DNA of 64,000 bases from Pseudomonadaceae bacterium (GTDB lineage Bacteria > Pseudomonadota > Gammaproteobacteria > Pseudomonadales > Pseudomonadaceae). A program made the translations under genes and the position numbers. The stretch covers positions 55,961 through 119,960 of the forward strand of contig JAUVZY010000006.1 in NCBI GenBank assembly GCA_030602315.1, in the 5' to 3' direction. Shown piece by piece: positions 8,949 through 16,274 of this stretch. Below the pieces are notes generated by a model, which did no database searches, was not told the DNA's origin, and saw only the letters and a program-made list of their open reading frames with translations. Within the stretch, counting starts at the first letter, position 1. The number at the start of each line of letters is the position of its first letter.

Positions 8949-10713
8949 GACGTTCCTCCAGATAGACCAGCGCGACGCGCGGTGGCAGCCGGTCCTGGCT
9001 GCGCTCGGCACTGAAATCGCGACTGGCGTAAAGCGGCGTTATGGCGGGAAGTTCGCAGGCGACCGGTTCGTCGCCCAGGTTCAGCGCAAGGCTCAAGGTG
9101 CTGCCATCGCCGAGCGCCCAGCGCGCCGATGCGGCGCCGTCGCCCAGCACGCGCGCTTCGAGAAAGCGCGCCCCGGCGAGCCGCGGGATGATCTGCTGGT
9201 GGCGGATGGCGAGCAGCTCGCGGTACAGCGCCAGCCACAGCGCATGCTCCGGCTCGCGGCGGCTGGTCCAGTCGGGTTTGGAGTCGTCGAAAGTGGTGAG
9301 GGCGTTGGGGTCGGGAATGCGTTCGCGGGTGGCCGGATCGGCGAATTCGGCAAAATCGGCGAACTCGTTGCGCCGGCCTTCGCGCACCGCTTCGGCCAGC
9401 TCGCCGTGGTGACTGGTGAAATACAGGAACGGCCGGCGCGAGCCCCATTCCTCGCCCATGAACAGCAACGGAATCATCGGTGAGAGCAGCAGCACGCAGG
9501 TGGCGGCGCGCAGCGCTTCGGGGTCGGCGAGGGTGATCAGCCGGTCGCCGAAGGCGCGGTTGCCGATCTGGTCATGGTTCTGCAGAAACAGCACGAAGGC
9601 GGTGGGCGACAGATGCCCGCTCGGTTCGCCGCGCGGATGACCCTTGCGGGTGTTATGGCCCTGAAAGACGAAGCCTTCGCCGAGAAAACGCGCCAGCTTG
9701 AGGCTGGCATCGCCGTGGTAGTCGGCGTAGTAGCCCTGGCGCTCGCCGGTCAGCAGTACGTGCAGGATGTTGTGGCCGTCGTCGTTCCACTGCGCGGTGA
9801 ACCCCTGTTCCATCAGGCTGGCCTTGTTGGCCTCGTTTTCCAGCACCAGGTGCACGTGGCGGTCGGGGCCGACTGCGTTGCGCACGCGGCTGGCGAGTTC
9901 AGGCAGGAAGCTGTCGTCGTCGATGGCATGCACCGCGTCCAGCCGCAGGCCGTCGCAGCGGTAGTCGCACAGCCACATCAGCGCGTTTTCGATGAAGAAA
10001 TCCCGCACTTCCGGGCGATCGAAGGCGATGGCATCGCCCCAGGGCGTCTGCTTCTCGTGGTGGAAGAAGTGCTGGGCGTAGGCGTGCAGGTAGTTGCCGT
10101 CGGGGCCGAAGTGGTTGTAGACCACGTCGATGAAAACCATCAGGCCCAGGCCATGGGCGGTGTCGATCAGCGCCTTGAGCTCGTCGGGCGTGCCGTAGCT
10201 GGCTTCGGGGGCGAACGGCAGCACGCCGTCGTAACCCCAGTTGCGCTCGCCGGGAAACTCGGCGAGCGGCATCAGTTCGATGGCGGTGATACCCAGTTCG
10301 GCCAGTTCGGCCAGCCGCGCCTGGGCGCCGCGATAGCCACCGGCGGTGCCGACATGCAGCTCGTAGAGAACGGTTTCTTCCCAGGGGCGACCGAACCAGT
10401 CGGGGTTCTGCCAGGTGTAGCTGTGCGGATCGAGCAGGATGCTGGCGGCATGCACGTCACCATCCTGCGCGCGGGCCGCCGGGTCGGGCACGGCCAGCTG
10501 GCCGTCGATCAGATAGCGATAGCGCGTGCCGGCCTCGCAGGGCAGCAGCAGATTGCACCAGCCGTCGGCGTCGGCCTGCATCGGATGGCTGGCGCCATCT
10601 TCGATCTGCAGGACGACGCTCTCGGCGTCAGGTGCCCAAAGGGCGAAGCGTGCCTGTCCGTCGGCAAGAAGAACCGCGCCGTGTCGGCCGGTCGGGGCAG
10701 GCTGCAGTGCCAT
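8941..10713 (-). CDS. treZ: Malto-oligosyltrehalose trehalohydrolase TreZ
   Basis: 590 residues. TreZ releases free trehalose from maltooligosyl trehalose made by TreY. An N-terminal CBM48-like domain (GAVLLADGQARFALWAPDAE) precedes the GH13 core: VFIDVVYNHFGP (region I), GLRLDAVHAI (region II, nucleophile), LVLENEANKAS (region III, acid/base) and FLQNHDQIGNR (region IV). GAGGAG lies seven bases before the ATG at 10713. It is 12 bases downstream of glgA and overlaps malQ, so the three are one transcript. Together with treY it provides the TreY/TreZ route from alpha-glucan to the compatible solute trehalose. Confidence 0.94.
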   Translation of the reverse strand: MALQPAPTGRHGAVLLADGQARFALWAPDAESVVLQIEDGASHPMQADADGWCNLLLPCEAGTRYRYLIDGQLAVPDPAARAQDGDVHAASILLDPHSYTWQNPDWFGRPWEETVLYELHVGTAGGYRGAQARLAELAELGITAIELMPLAEFPGERNWGYDGVLPFAPEASYGTPDELKALIDTAHGLGLMVFIDVVYNHFGPDGNYLHAYAQHFFHHEKQTPWGDAIAFDRPEVRDFFIENALMWLCDYRCDGLRLDAVHAIDDDSFLPELASRVRNAVGPDRHVHLVLENEANKASLMEQGFTAQWNDDGHNILHVLLTGERQGYYADYHGDASLKLARFLGEGFVFQGHNTRKGHPRGEPSGHLSPTAFVLFLQNHDQIGNRAFGDRLITLADPEALRAATCVLLLSPMIPLLFMGEEWGSRRPFLYFTSHHGELAEAVREGRRNEFADFAEFADPATRERIPDPNALTTFDDSKPDWTSRREPEHALWLALYRELLAIRHQQIIPRLAGARFLEARVLGDGAASARWALGDGSTLSLALNLGDEPVACELPAITPLYASRDFSAERSQDRLPPRVALVYLEERHV

Positions 10714-10725
10714 GAAGTCTCCTCA

Positions 10726-12273
10726 TCACGCGGTTGAACCCATTACCTGGACCTGCGTCAGCAAGCTGCGGAACAGCTGGTCGTAGGGTTCGATCGACTG
10801 ATGCCAGAAGAATTCGGTGGTCATCGCACGGCAACGCATGGCGTTGAACAGATCAGGGTGACGGTAGACATCCAGTGCCCGCTGCACGGCCTGGCGGTAG
10901 CTGGGTACGTCGGCGTCCTCGAAGAGAAAGCCGGTGACGCCGTCCTCGATGGTGTCGGCCAGCCCGCCGGTGTGCCGGGCAATGGGCAGCGAGGCATAGC
11001 GCAGCGCGTACATCTGACTGAGGCCGCACGGCTCGTAGCGCGAGGGCATCAGCAGAAAATCGCTGCCGGCATAGATGCGCCGCGCGTCGCGGTCATTGAA
11101 GCCGACCATCACCCCGACCTTGCCGGGGTGGGTTTCGGCGAAGCGGCGCAGCTCGTCTTCGATCCACGGCTCGCCCTGGCCGATCACTGCCAGCTGGCCG
11201 CCGGCCTCGAGAATGGTGTCGACGATGCCCAGGGTCAGGTCCAGGCCCTTCTGGTAAACCAGCCGGGAGACCACGGCAAACAGCGGCCCCTCGGAGGGCT
11301 CAAGGCCCAGCAGCTCGCGCACGTAGGCGGCGTTCTCGGCCTTGCCGGCCCAGTCGTGCAGGTCGAACGGGCGCACCAGGTGCGGGTCGTAGAGCGACTC
11401 CCAGCTGTCGTCGATGCCGTTGCGGATGCCGGTGAGCAGGCCCTGGTCGGCCTTCATGCGCAGAAAGCCTTCCATGCCGTAGCCGAACTCGGGGGTGGTG
11501 ATCTCGCGGGCGTAGTTGGCGCTGACGGTGGTGATGTGGTCGGCGTAGGCCATGCCGGCCTTGAGCAGCGAGAGGTGGCCGTAGAATTCCATCTCTTCCA
11601 TGTGGCAGGCCGACTCGGGGATGCCCAGGTGGCCGCGCTGATCCATGCCGATCAGCCCCTGATAGCCGAGGTTGTGGATGGTGAACACGCAGGGCGTGTC
11701 CATGCCGCGCCAGCGCAGGTAGGCCGGCACCAGGCCGGTCGGCCAGTCGTGGGCGTGCAACAGCTCGGGAATCCAGCCCACCGAGGCGTTGCCGGCGGCC
11801 ATTTCCACCGCGGCCAGGCTCAGGCGGGCGAAGCGGGTGGCGTTGTCACCGAAGTCATGCCCGTGGCTGTCGCAATAGGGGGTGCCTTCACGCTCGTAGA
11901 GTTCCGGGCAGATCACCACGTAGATGATCAGGCCGTCCGGCATGTCCAGGCGGCCGAGGCGGCATTCGGGCAGGCCGGCGTAAGCGTCGATGCGGCCAAC
12001 CACGCGAATCGGCAGGTCGGCCTGCATCACCTGGCGGTAGCCGGGAACCAGTACCCGCACGTCATGCCGATCGAGCAGTGCACGCGGCAGCGCGGCCGAA
12101 ACTTCGCCGAGGCCGCCGGTCTTGACCAGGTCGCTCATCTCGGGAGTCACATAAAGGATCTTCTTCTTGTGCTCCTGGACGCTGCTGACGGTCAGCTGCG
12201 GTCGGGCCGGCAGATGGATAGGCTGGGGATTGAGAGCCAGTGGGGCCTGGGCGTTCACAGCGGCGGTACTCAT
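10726..12273 (-). CDS. glgA: Glycogen synthase (ADP-glucose type) GlgA
   Basis: 515 residues from ATG 12273, which has AGGGAG eight bases upstream; the frame extends to 12381 but the extra residues are arginine/proline-rich and lack a ribosome site. GT5 features: KTGGLGEVSAALPRAL near the N-terminus (the KxGGL ADP-glucose loop), and RYEPCGLSQMYALRYASLP with the retaining-transferase E-x7-E region near the C-terminus. GlgA elongates alpha-1,4-glucan in the cytoplasm. It is the first gene of the leftward operon. No glgC is in the window, so the sugar-nucleotide supply is encoded elsewhere. Confidence 0.94.
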   Translation of the reverse strand: MSTAAVNAQAPLALNPQPIHLPARPQLTVSSVQEHKKKILYVTPEMSDLVKTGGLGEVSAALPRALLDRHDVRVLVPGYRQVMQADLPIRVVGRIDAYAGLPECRLGRLDMPDGLIIYVVICPELYEREGTPYCDSHGHDFGDNATRFARLSLAAVEMAAGNASVGWIPELLHAHDWPTGLVPAYLRWRGMDTPCVFTIHNLGYQGLIGMDQRGHLGIPESACHMEEMEFYGHLSLLKAGMAYADHITTVSANYAREITTPEFGYGMEGFLRMKADQGLLTGIRNGIDDSWESLYDPHLVRPFDLHDWAGKAENAAYVRELLGLEPSEGPLFAVVSRLVYQKGLDLTLGIVDTILEAGGQLAVIGQGEPWIEDELRRFAETHPGKVGVMVGFNDRDARRIYAGSDFLLMPSRYEPCGLSQMYALRYASLPIARHTGGLADTIEDGVTGFLFEDADVPSYRQAVQRALDVYRHPDLFNAMRCRAMTTEFFWHQSIEPYDQLFRSLLTQVQVMGSTA

Positions 12274-12445
12274 CGACGTTACTCCCTGGGGGCCGGCTGC
12301 GAAGGGCCGATACCTGTTCCGAGCGGGCGAATGCGCGGCCAAACGGCAGCGCGCGTGCGAAAGCAAAGCAAGGCACGGCAAGGCGAAAAGTATTCGTTTT
12401 TTTCTTATCGTGATTGCGGCGAACAGCGGCGATGCGCTGCCGGTG
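12274..12445 (-). other. Long untranslated leader of the glgA operon
   Basis: If the promoter at 12446-12473 is used, about 165 bases are transcribed before glgA. The stretch contains an A-run at 12395-12405 region (seen as T's on the plus strand) and is more AT-rich than the genes. No named riboswitch or attenuator is recognisable. Confidence 0.3.
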
Positions 12446-12473
12446 TAAAGACCGGTGGCTACTTCTTTAGTTC
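12446..12473 (-). promoter_or_regulatory. Candidate AlgU/RpoE-type promoter for the glgA operon
   Basis: On the minus strand GAACTA (12473-12468), 16 bases, TCTTTA (12451-12446). The AlgU consensus is GAACTT-N16/17-TCtga. A second overlapping GAACTA lies at 12479-12474. Match is partial, and the use of this promoter is inferred. Confidence 0.35.
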
Positions 12474-12500
12474 TAGTTCAACCGCAAAAAAAGTGCCATG

Positions 12501-12528
12501 GAACTACACCCTGAGAAATACCTCGCAA
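12501..12528 (+). promoter_or_regulatory. Candidate AlgU/RpoE-type promoter for the PncC-like gene
   Basis: GAACTA at 12501-12506, 16 bases, TCGCAA at 12523-12528, about 30 bases before the start codon at 12562. Weak match to GAACTT-N16-TCtga; divergent from the glgA candidate. Confidence 0.3.
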
Positions 12529-12561
12529 AGATGACAATCCAGGGTGTGCTAGGAGCTGCAA

Positions 12562-13065
12562 ATGAAGGCGCTTGCGGAACTCATCGAATTTCTTGCACGA
12601 CACGAACAGCGCCTGGCCACCGCCGAGTCGTGCACCTGTGGCCTGATGGCCTCGCTGCTGGCGGATGTTCCAGGTTGCGGCAAGGTATTCGACAGCGGCC
12701 TGGTGACCTATTCGGAACAGGCCAAGCGGCAGCTTCTGGGGGTCCGGCAGCAGACCATCGAGCGCTTCGGACTGACCAGTGAGGAGGTTGCCCGCGAGAT
12801 GGCGCTGGGGGCTCTGAATGGGGGCACCGCCACCCTGGTGGTGGCCAATACCGGGGTCGCCGATGACAGCGCCGAAGATCCGCAGGGCACCCAGTGTTTC
12901 GCCTATGCGCTGGTGCGTGATGGGCGGCGCGCGGTGCTCAGCGAAACGCTGCGCTTTGCGGGCGATCGGGTAGCGATACGGGAGCAGGCCGCCCGCCATG
13001 GCCTGTTGAGTCTGCGCCAGCGCTACGGGGAACTGATCGAACGGCTCGATGCCAGCGGCGGCTGA
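12562..13065 (+). CDS. CinA C-terminal-domain protein (PncC-like amidohydrolase)
   Basis: 167 residues, AGGAG six bases before ATG. The fold is that of the CinA C-terminal domain, which in PncC deamidates nicotinamide mononucleotide in NAD recycling. TAESCTCGLMASLLADVPG contains the conserved Ser motif (normally TAESCTGG), and YSEQAKRQLLGV holds the conserved Tyr/Lys region. The usual TGIAGPxGG loop is replaced by TGVADDSAEDPQG, and the second Gly of TAESCTGG is Cys. These changes suggest an altered or lost activity, so I give no symbol. It is transcribed divergently from the glgA operon. Confidence 0.8.
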   Translation: MKALAELIEFLARHEQRLATAESCTCGLMASLLADVPGCGKVFDSGLVTYSEQAKRQLLGVRQQTIERFGLTSEEVAREMALGALNGGTATLVVANTGVADDSAEDPQGTQCFAYALVRDGRRAVLSETLRFAGDRVAIREQAARHGLLSLRQRYGELIERLDASGG

Positions 13066-13071
13066 GCCCGT

Positions 13072-14205
13072 TCATACCGGCGGTTGGCGCTCGACGTGGG
13101 CGGGCTCTGCCGGGGACGGGTCGACCGGGTGTTTCTGCCCCACCTGCAGGTCTGCGCGCAATTGGGGCAGGGCGCTCGGGTGCTGCCTCTGAATGAAGCC
13201 GATCAGGTGCTCGCGAATATGGCAGCGCAGATCCCAGTTGCGCGCCGAGTCGCAGGAGCTCACTAGTGCGCGCAACTGCATGGCGCGCTCGCTGGTGTCG
13301 GTCACCTGCAGCACACAGACCTTGCCGTCCCACAGCTCGGGCACTTCCTCGCAGAGCCGGCGCAGCTCGGCCCGCAGCGGCTCGAGCGGCAGCGAATAGT
13401 CGACCCAGACGAACACCGAACCGATCAGGTTGGCGGTGCGCCGCGTCCAGTTCTGGAAGGGGTTTTCAATGAAGTACTGCAGCGGCACGACCAGCCGGCG
13501 TTCGTCCCAGATCCGCACGATCACATAGGTGCCGGTGATCTCCTCGATGCGCCCCCATTCGTTCTCGACGATCACCACATCATCCAGGCGGATCGGCTGG
13601 GTCAGGGCGATCTGCACCCCGGCGATCATGTTGCCGAGCACCGGCCGGGCGGCGAAGCCGACCGCCAGCCCGGCGACCCCGGCCGAGGCCAGGAGGCTCG
13701 CACCGAACTGGCGCGCGCCGGGAATGGTCAGCAGCACGGCCGATATGCCGAGCACCAGCACCAGCCCGTTCAGGGTGCGCAGCAATACCCGGGTCTGGGT
13801 CTGGATGCGCCGCGCGCGCAGGTTGTCGGTGATGTTCACCGGGTTGCGCAGCAGGATCACTTCGCCGAGTGCGCGCAGAGCGCGCAGCAACAGCCAGGTG
13901 ATGCTGATGATGATCAACAGCGCGGTGATCCGCCGAAGCTCCGGGATGAATGCCAGGCTCGACGGTGCCGAGGCCCACACGGCCTGCAGGCCGAACAGCG
14001 GAATCAGCACCCGCAGCGGTTTTTCCAGATGCCGGCTCAGCTCGCGGGTCAGCAGAAAGCGTTGTGCCAGGCGCAGCAGCAGGCGTAGCAGCACGCGGCT
14101 GGACAGCGCCAGCACCAGCAGCACCAGCAATGCGGCGGTCAGCGTGCGCAGCGCCGGATCGCGGATGTAGTTTTGCCATTCCAGCAACATCGCCGGGATT
14201 TCCAT
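13072..14205 (-). CDS. Mechanosensitive ion channel, MscS family
   Basis: 377 residues from ATG 14205 (AGAGGT upstream); the longer frame to 14385 has a non-conserved Arg-rich head. Four or so hydrophobic segments lie in residues 15-180: two near 20-95, one near 105-130, and the pore helix region AGVAGLAVGFAARPVLGNMI around residue 165-185 with the small-residue pattern typical of MscS TM3. A beta domain with PIRLDDVVIVENEWGRIEEI follows. Such inner-membrane channels release solutes during hypo-osmotic shock, which fits neighbours making trehalose. It converges with the PncC-like gene (6 bases) and diverges from the DUF892 gene. Confidence 0.9.
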   Translation of the reverse strand: MEIPAMLLEWQNYIRDPALRTLTAALLVLLVLALSSRVLLRLLLRLAQRFLLTRELSRHLEKPLRVLIPLFGLQAVWASAPSSLAFIPELRRITALLIIISITWLLLRALRALGEVILLRNPVNITDNLRARRIQTQTRVLLRTLNGLVLVLGISAVLLTIPGARQFGASLLASAGVAGLAVGFAARPVLGNMIAGVQIALTQPIRLDDVVIVENEWGRIEEITGTYVIVRIWDERRLVVPLQYFIENPFQNWTRRTANLIGSVFVWVDYSLPLEPLRAELRRLCEEVPELWDGKVCVLQVTDTSERAMQLRALVSSCDSARNWDLRCHIREHLIGFIQRQHPSALPQLRADLQVGQKHPVDPSPAEPAHVERQPPV

Positions 14206-14233
14206 GGCGTACCTCTTTACGGCAACAACCCCT

Positions 14234-14261
14234 GAGTGACCGGTCGTCCGCCGGCAAGTTC
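14234..14261 (-). promoter_or_regulatory. Candidate AlgU/RpoE-type promoter for the MscS gene
   Basis: Minus strand GAACTT (14261-14256), 16 bases, TCACTC (14239-14234), about 30 bases before the mscS start. The -35 is an exact consensus; the -10 is partial. Confidence 0.4.
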
Positions 14262-14300
14262 GCCGCTCGCCGGCCCGACTGCAGCCAGTCGGACCCTGTT

Positions 14301-14328
14301 GAACTCCTGCTGGCAGGGCCTTTCGGAA
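14301..14328 (+). promoter_or_regulatory. Candidate AlgU/RpoE-type promoter for the DUF892 gene
   Basis: GAACTC at 14301-14306, 16 bases, TCGGAA at 14323-14328, about 55 bases before the start codon. Good but not perfect match to the AlgU consensus. Confidence 0.4.
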
Positions 14329-14383
14329 CCTGTACAGGGCCGCACCGCGGCCAGTTTCGCGACGACTGAAGAGGGGAAAATCC

Positions 14384-14920
14384 ATGGCTCAGTACGACAA
14401 CGCGGGCAAGCAAGACGTACAGGTGGAGCGGCTGCTCGAATGGCTGCGCGATGCTCATGCCATGGAGGCACAGGCCGAATCGATGCTGACCAAGCAGGCC
14501 GGGCGCATCGAGCACTATCCGGACCTGAAGGCGCGCATCGAACAGCACATCACCGAGACGCAGAACCAGGCCAGGCTGATCGAAGGCTGCCTGCAGCGCT
14601 ATGACGCGTCCTATTCAGGCATCAAGGACCTGGGCGGCAAGATGGTGGCCTTCGGTCAGGCGATGGGCGGGATGCTGGTCAATGACGAAGTGGTCAAGGG
14701 CGTGCAGGCCGGCTACGTGTTCGAACATCTGGAAATCGCCTCGTACAAGATCCTCATCGCTGCAGCCGAGGCAGTGGGCGACATGCAAACGCGCGACATC
14801 TGCGAGCGCATCCTGCAGGAAGAGATCGCCATGGCCACCTGGCTGGACGATTACATGGGGCGGCTGACTCAGGAGTACCTGGCGCGGTCCGCGGCGCCCG
14901 ACGTAGAAGCCAAGCGTTAA
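14384..14920 (+). CDS. DUF892 ferritin-like protein (YciE/YciF family)
   Basis: 178 residues, almost wholly helical, with GAGGGG about eight bases before ATG 14384. The four-helix pattern (VERLLEWLRDAHAMEAQAES, ..ARIEQHITETQNQARLIEG, ..YVFEHLEIASYKILIAAAE, ..ICERILQEEIAMATWLDDY) with Glu and His at ferritin-like di-metal positions identifies the DUF892 family. E. coli YciE/YciF are RpoS-controlled stress proteins of unclear biochemical role. A KGG-repeat YciG-like gene lies 1.2 kb downstream, recalling the E. coli yciGFE locus although the genes are separate here. Likely cytoplasmic stress protein. Confidence 0.88.
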   Translation: MAQYDNAGKQDVQVERLLEWLRDAHAMEAQAESMLTKQAGRIEHYPDLKARIEQHITETQNQARLIEGCLQRYDASYSGIKDLGGKMVAFGQAMGGMLVNDEVVKGVQAGYVFEHLEIASYKILIAAAEAVGDMQTRDICERILQEEIAMATWLDDYMGRLTQEYLARSAAPDVEAKR

Positions 14921-14934
14921 CCGCGCACAAGGCA

Positions 14935-14965
14935 GCGACGCGGCGGCTTCGGTCGCCGCGTTCGC
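14935..14965. terminator. GC-rich hairpin between convergent genes
   Basis: Stem GCGACGCGGCG against CGCCGCGTTCGC with a CTTCGG loop and one bulge, placed between the stops of the DUF892 gene (+) and the DUF1652 gene (-). No T-run follows, so termination would be weak or Rho-assisted. Confidence 0.45.
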
Positions 14966-14984
14966 GTCAGGCGTTCAGCGGTGC

Positions 14985-15278
14985 TCAGGACTCGTTGGCA
15001 AGCGGCCCGCCCAGCGCGCAGGCCGGGCGAGAGGCGAGGGTGGCGCGGGTGGCGTCGAGTTCGACGCGCAATTGCTGGGCCAGACGGTGCAGATGTTCGG
15101 CGTCCCGACATTCGTCGGGGTTGATGCCCAGCACCGTGAGTTCGTCGTAGTCGCCGTTCTCACGAAACAGGCGGACGCTCAGGGAGTTGTCCATCTCGGT
15201 GCGGCATTGGCAGTGGTAGGGCTGTAGGTGGTCGCGCAGGATCGCTTCGATACGGGAAGAGGGTAGACGCGTATCCAT
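14985..15278 (-). CDS. DUF1652 family small protein
   Basis: 97 residues from ATG 15278, which has GGAG six bases upstream; the frame continues to 15395 but that part is low-complexity. The core SSRIEAILRDHLQPYHCQC, SLSVRLFRENG, ELTVLGI and a final helix LAQQLRVELD fit the DUF1652 pattern of pseudomonads (helix, Cys-rich turn, beta hairpin, helix). No known function. It is divergent from the small secreted protein gene, with ~280 bases between them. Confidence 0.68.
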   Translation of the reverse strand: MDTRLPSSRIEAILRDHLQPYHCQCRTEMDNSLSVRLFRENGDYDELTVLGINPDECRDAEHLHRLAQQLRVELDATRATLASRPACALGGPLANES

Positions 15279-15432
15279 GGCTTGCTCCGTCAGTGATGAA
15301 AAGGAGCCGCGCAGCTGGCTGCGCTGGCTCGGCCCTTTGGCCCACTGCTTAGGGGCAGACCCCCTGGGCTTCGCATTTTGGTTCTTACGCAGCACACGGT
15401 AGCAGCGCGGGACGACGACGCGATGCCATTCG

Positions 15433-15456
15433 GTCGGCTCGCACGGCCGAGCCGAC
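15433..15456. repeat. Perfect 9-bp inverted repeat in divergent intergenic region
   Basis: GTCGGCTCG (15433-15441), six-base loop, CGAGCCGAC (15448-15456). It lies between the divergent DUF1652 and small secreted protein genes, so it could be an operator or an RNA hairpin. No T-run follows on either strand. Confidence 0.45.
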
Positions 15457-15556
15457 GAAGTGCAGGAACGCCGCTCGCCGCTTTCTGACGAACTCGGCCC
15501 CCGGGCCAGTGCCCAATCTCAACTGGCCGCTCATTCCACGAGCCCTGGAGGAAATC

Positions 15557-15865
15557 ATGAAACGTACCGCGCTCTCGCTCGTCTGCTGCCTGCTGGCGAT
15601 ACCGGCGCTGGCCCAGTGGCCGGCCGGCACCCCCGAGGAAAGACAGGGCTCGTACCCGAGCCCCACCGGTAACCCGGCGCCGATGGAGGAGATGGAGGTT
15701 CACCGCAGCGAGGATGGCCGCTGGGTCACCGAGGAAGGATACGAAGTGAAAGGATTCGAGGAACGGGACGAGTCGCGTCCCAACGTCAACATGCACCACA
15801 CCGAGCCGAAGACTTCCTCGGACGATCCGCCGCATCAGCGGGCGACCCCCGGCGAGCTGGAATAG
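15557..15865 (+). CDS. Small secreted protein of unknown function
   Basis: 102 residues with a clear signal peptide: MKRTA, a hydrophobic core LSLVCCLLAIPALA and probable cleavage before QW. ATG 15557 has GGAGG seven bases upstream; the longer frame from 15509 lacks this. The mature ~83 residues are polar and Pro/Glu-rich, with SEDGRWVTEEGYEVKGFEE and NVNMHHTEPKTSSDDPPH, few hydrophobics and no Cys, so probably disordered or loosely folded in the periplasm. I do not recognise a family. Its setting between stress genes suggests a stress role, which is inference only. Confidence 0.72.
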   Translation: MKRTALSLVCCLLAIPALAQWPAGTPEERQGSYPSPTGNPAPMEEMEVHRSEDGRWVTEEGYEVKGFEERDESRPNVNMHHTEPKTSSDDPPHQRATPGELE

Positions 15866-15871
15866 CCGTTT

Positions 15872-15904
15872 GCGTGCCGGGCGTCTTGCAACGCCCGGCG
15901 CACC
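15872..15904. terminator. Strong hairpin between convergent genes
   Basis: GTGCCGGGCGT pairs with ACGCCCGGCGCAC (two-base bulge, CTTGCA loop). It sits between the stops of the small secreted protein gene (+) and the KGG gene (-). No T-run, so probably a partial bidirectional terminator. Confidence 0.5.
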
Positions 15905-15909
15905 AGCAC

Positions 15910-16089
15910 TTATTCCTCGGAGCGGGACCCACGGCGGCTGTTGGCGCCACCCTTGCGGCCGGCTTCCGCGGCCTTCTGCGGATCGTTCTTGAAGTTCCCG
16001 CCGCTCACCTGTCCCCCTTTGCGTCCTGCTTCGGAAGCCCGTTGCGGATCTTCGGCGAAGTTTCCGCGGCCACCACGATGTGTTGCCAT
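15910..16089 (-). CDS. KGG-repeat stress protein (YciG-like), 59 residues
   Basis: Read on the minus strand: ATG at 16089 with GGAG eight bases upstream, TAA at 15912-15910. The protein has two copies of the KGG motif: GNFAEDPQRASEAGRKGG and GNFKNDPQKAAEAGRKGG, followed by a Ser/Arg-rich end. This is the stress-induced YciG family (general stress protein GsiB-like repeats), very hydrophilic and probably protective. E. coli yciG is under RpoS control and lies with yciF/yciE; here a DUF892 gene is 1.2 kb away. A well-matched AlgU-type promoter lies 56 bases upstream. Confidence 0.9.
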   Translation of the reverse strand: MATHRGGRGNFAEDPQRASEAGRKGGQVSGGNFKNDPQKAAEAGRKGGANSRRGSRSEE

Positions 16090-16144
16090 GTCAGTTCTCC
16101 AGGACTATGAGTTGATCAAAATGTGTTCAATGAACACTCCCTGA

Positions 16145-16172
16145 TACAGAGACGAGGCGCCGGCGCAAGTTC
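16145..16172 (-). promoter_or_regulatory. AlgU/RpoE-type promoter for the KGG gene
   Basis: Minus strand GAACTT (16172-16167), exactly 16 bases, TCTGTA (16150-16145). The -35 is a perfect match and the -10 nearly so. The predicted start of transcription gives a leader of about 50 bases. Confidence 0.55.
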
Positions 16173-16274
16173 TCGGTTCGGCCTGCCTTTCATCGGCTAA
16201 GTGCTTGATGACAGACGGAAGAACACGAGACGAGGCGGCTCGGTCCAAGCGGGTATGAGCAAGGGGACACGGTC

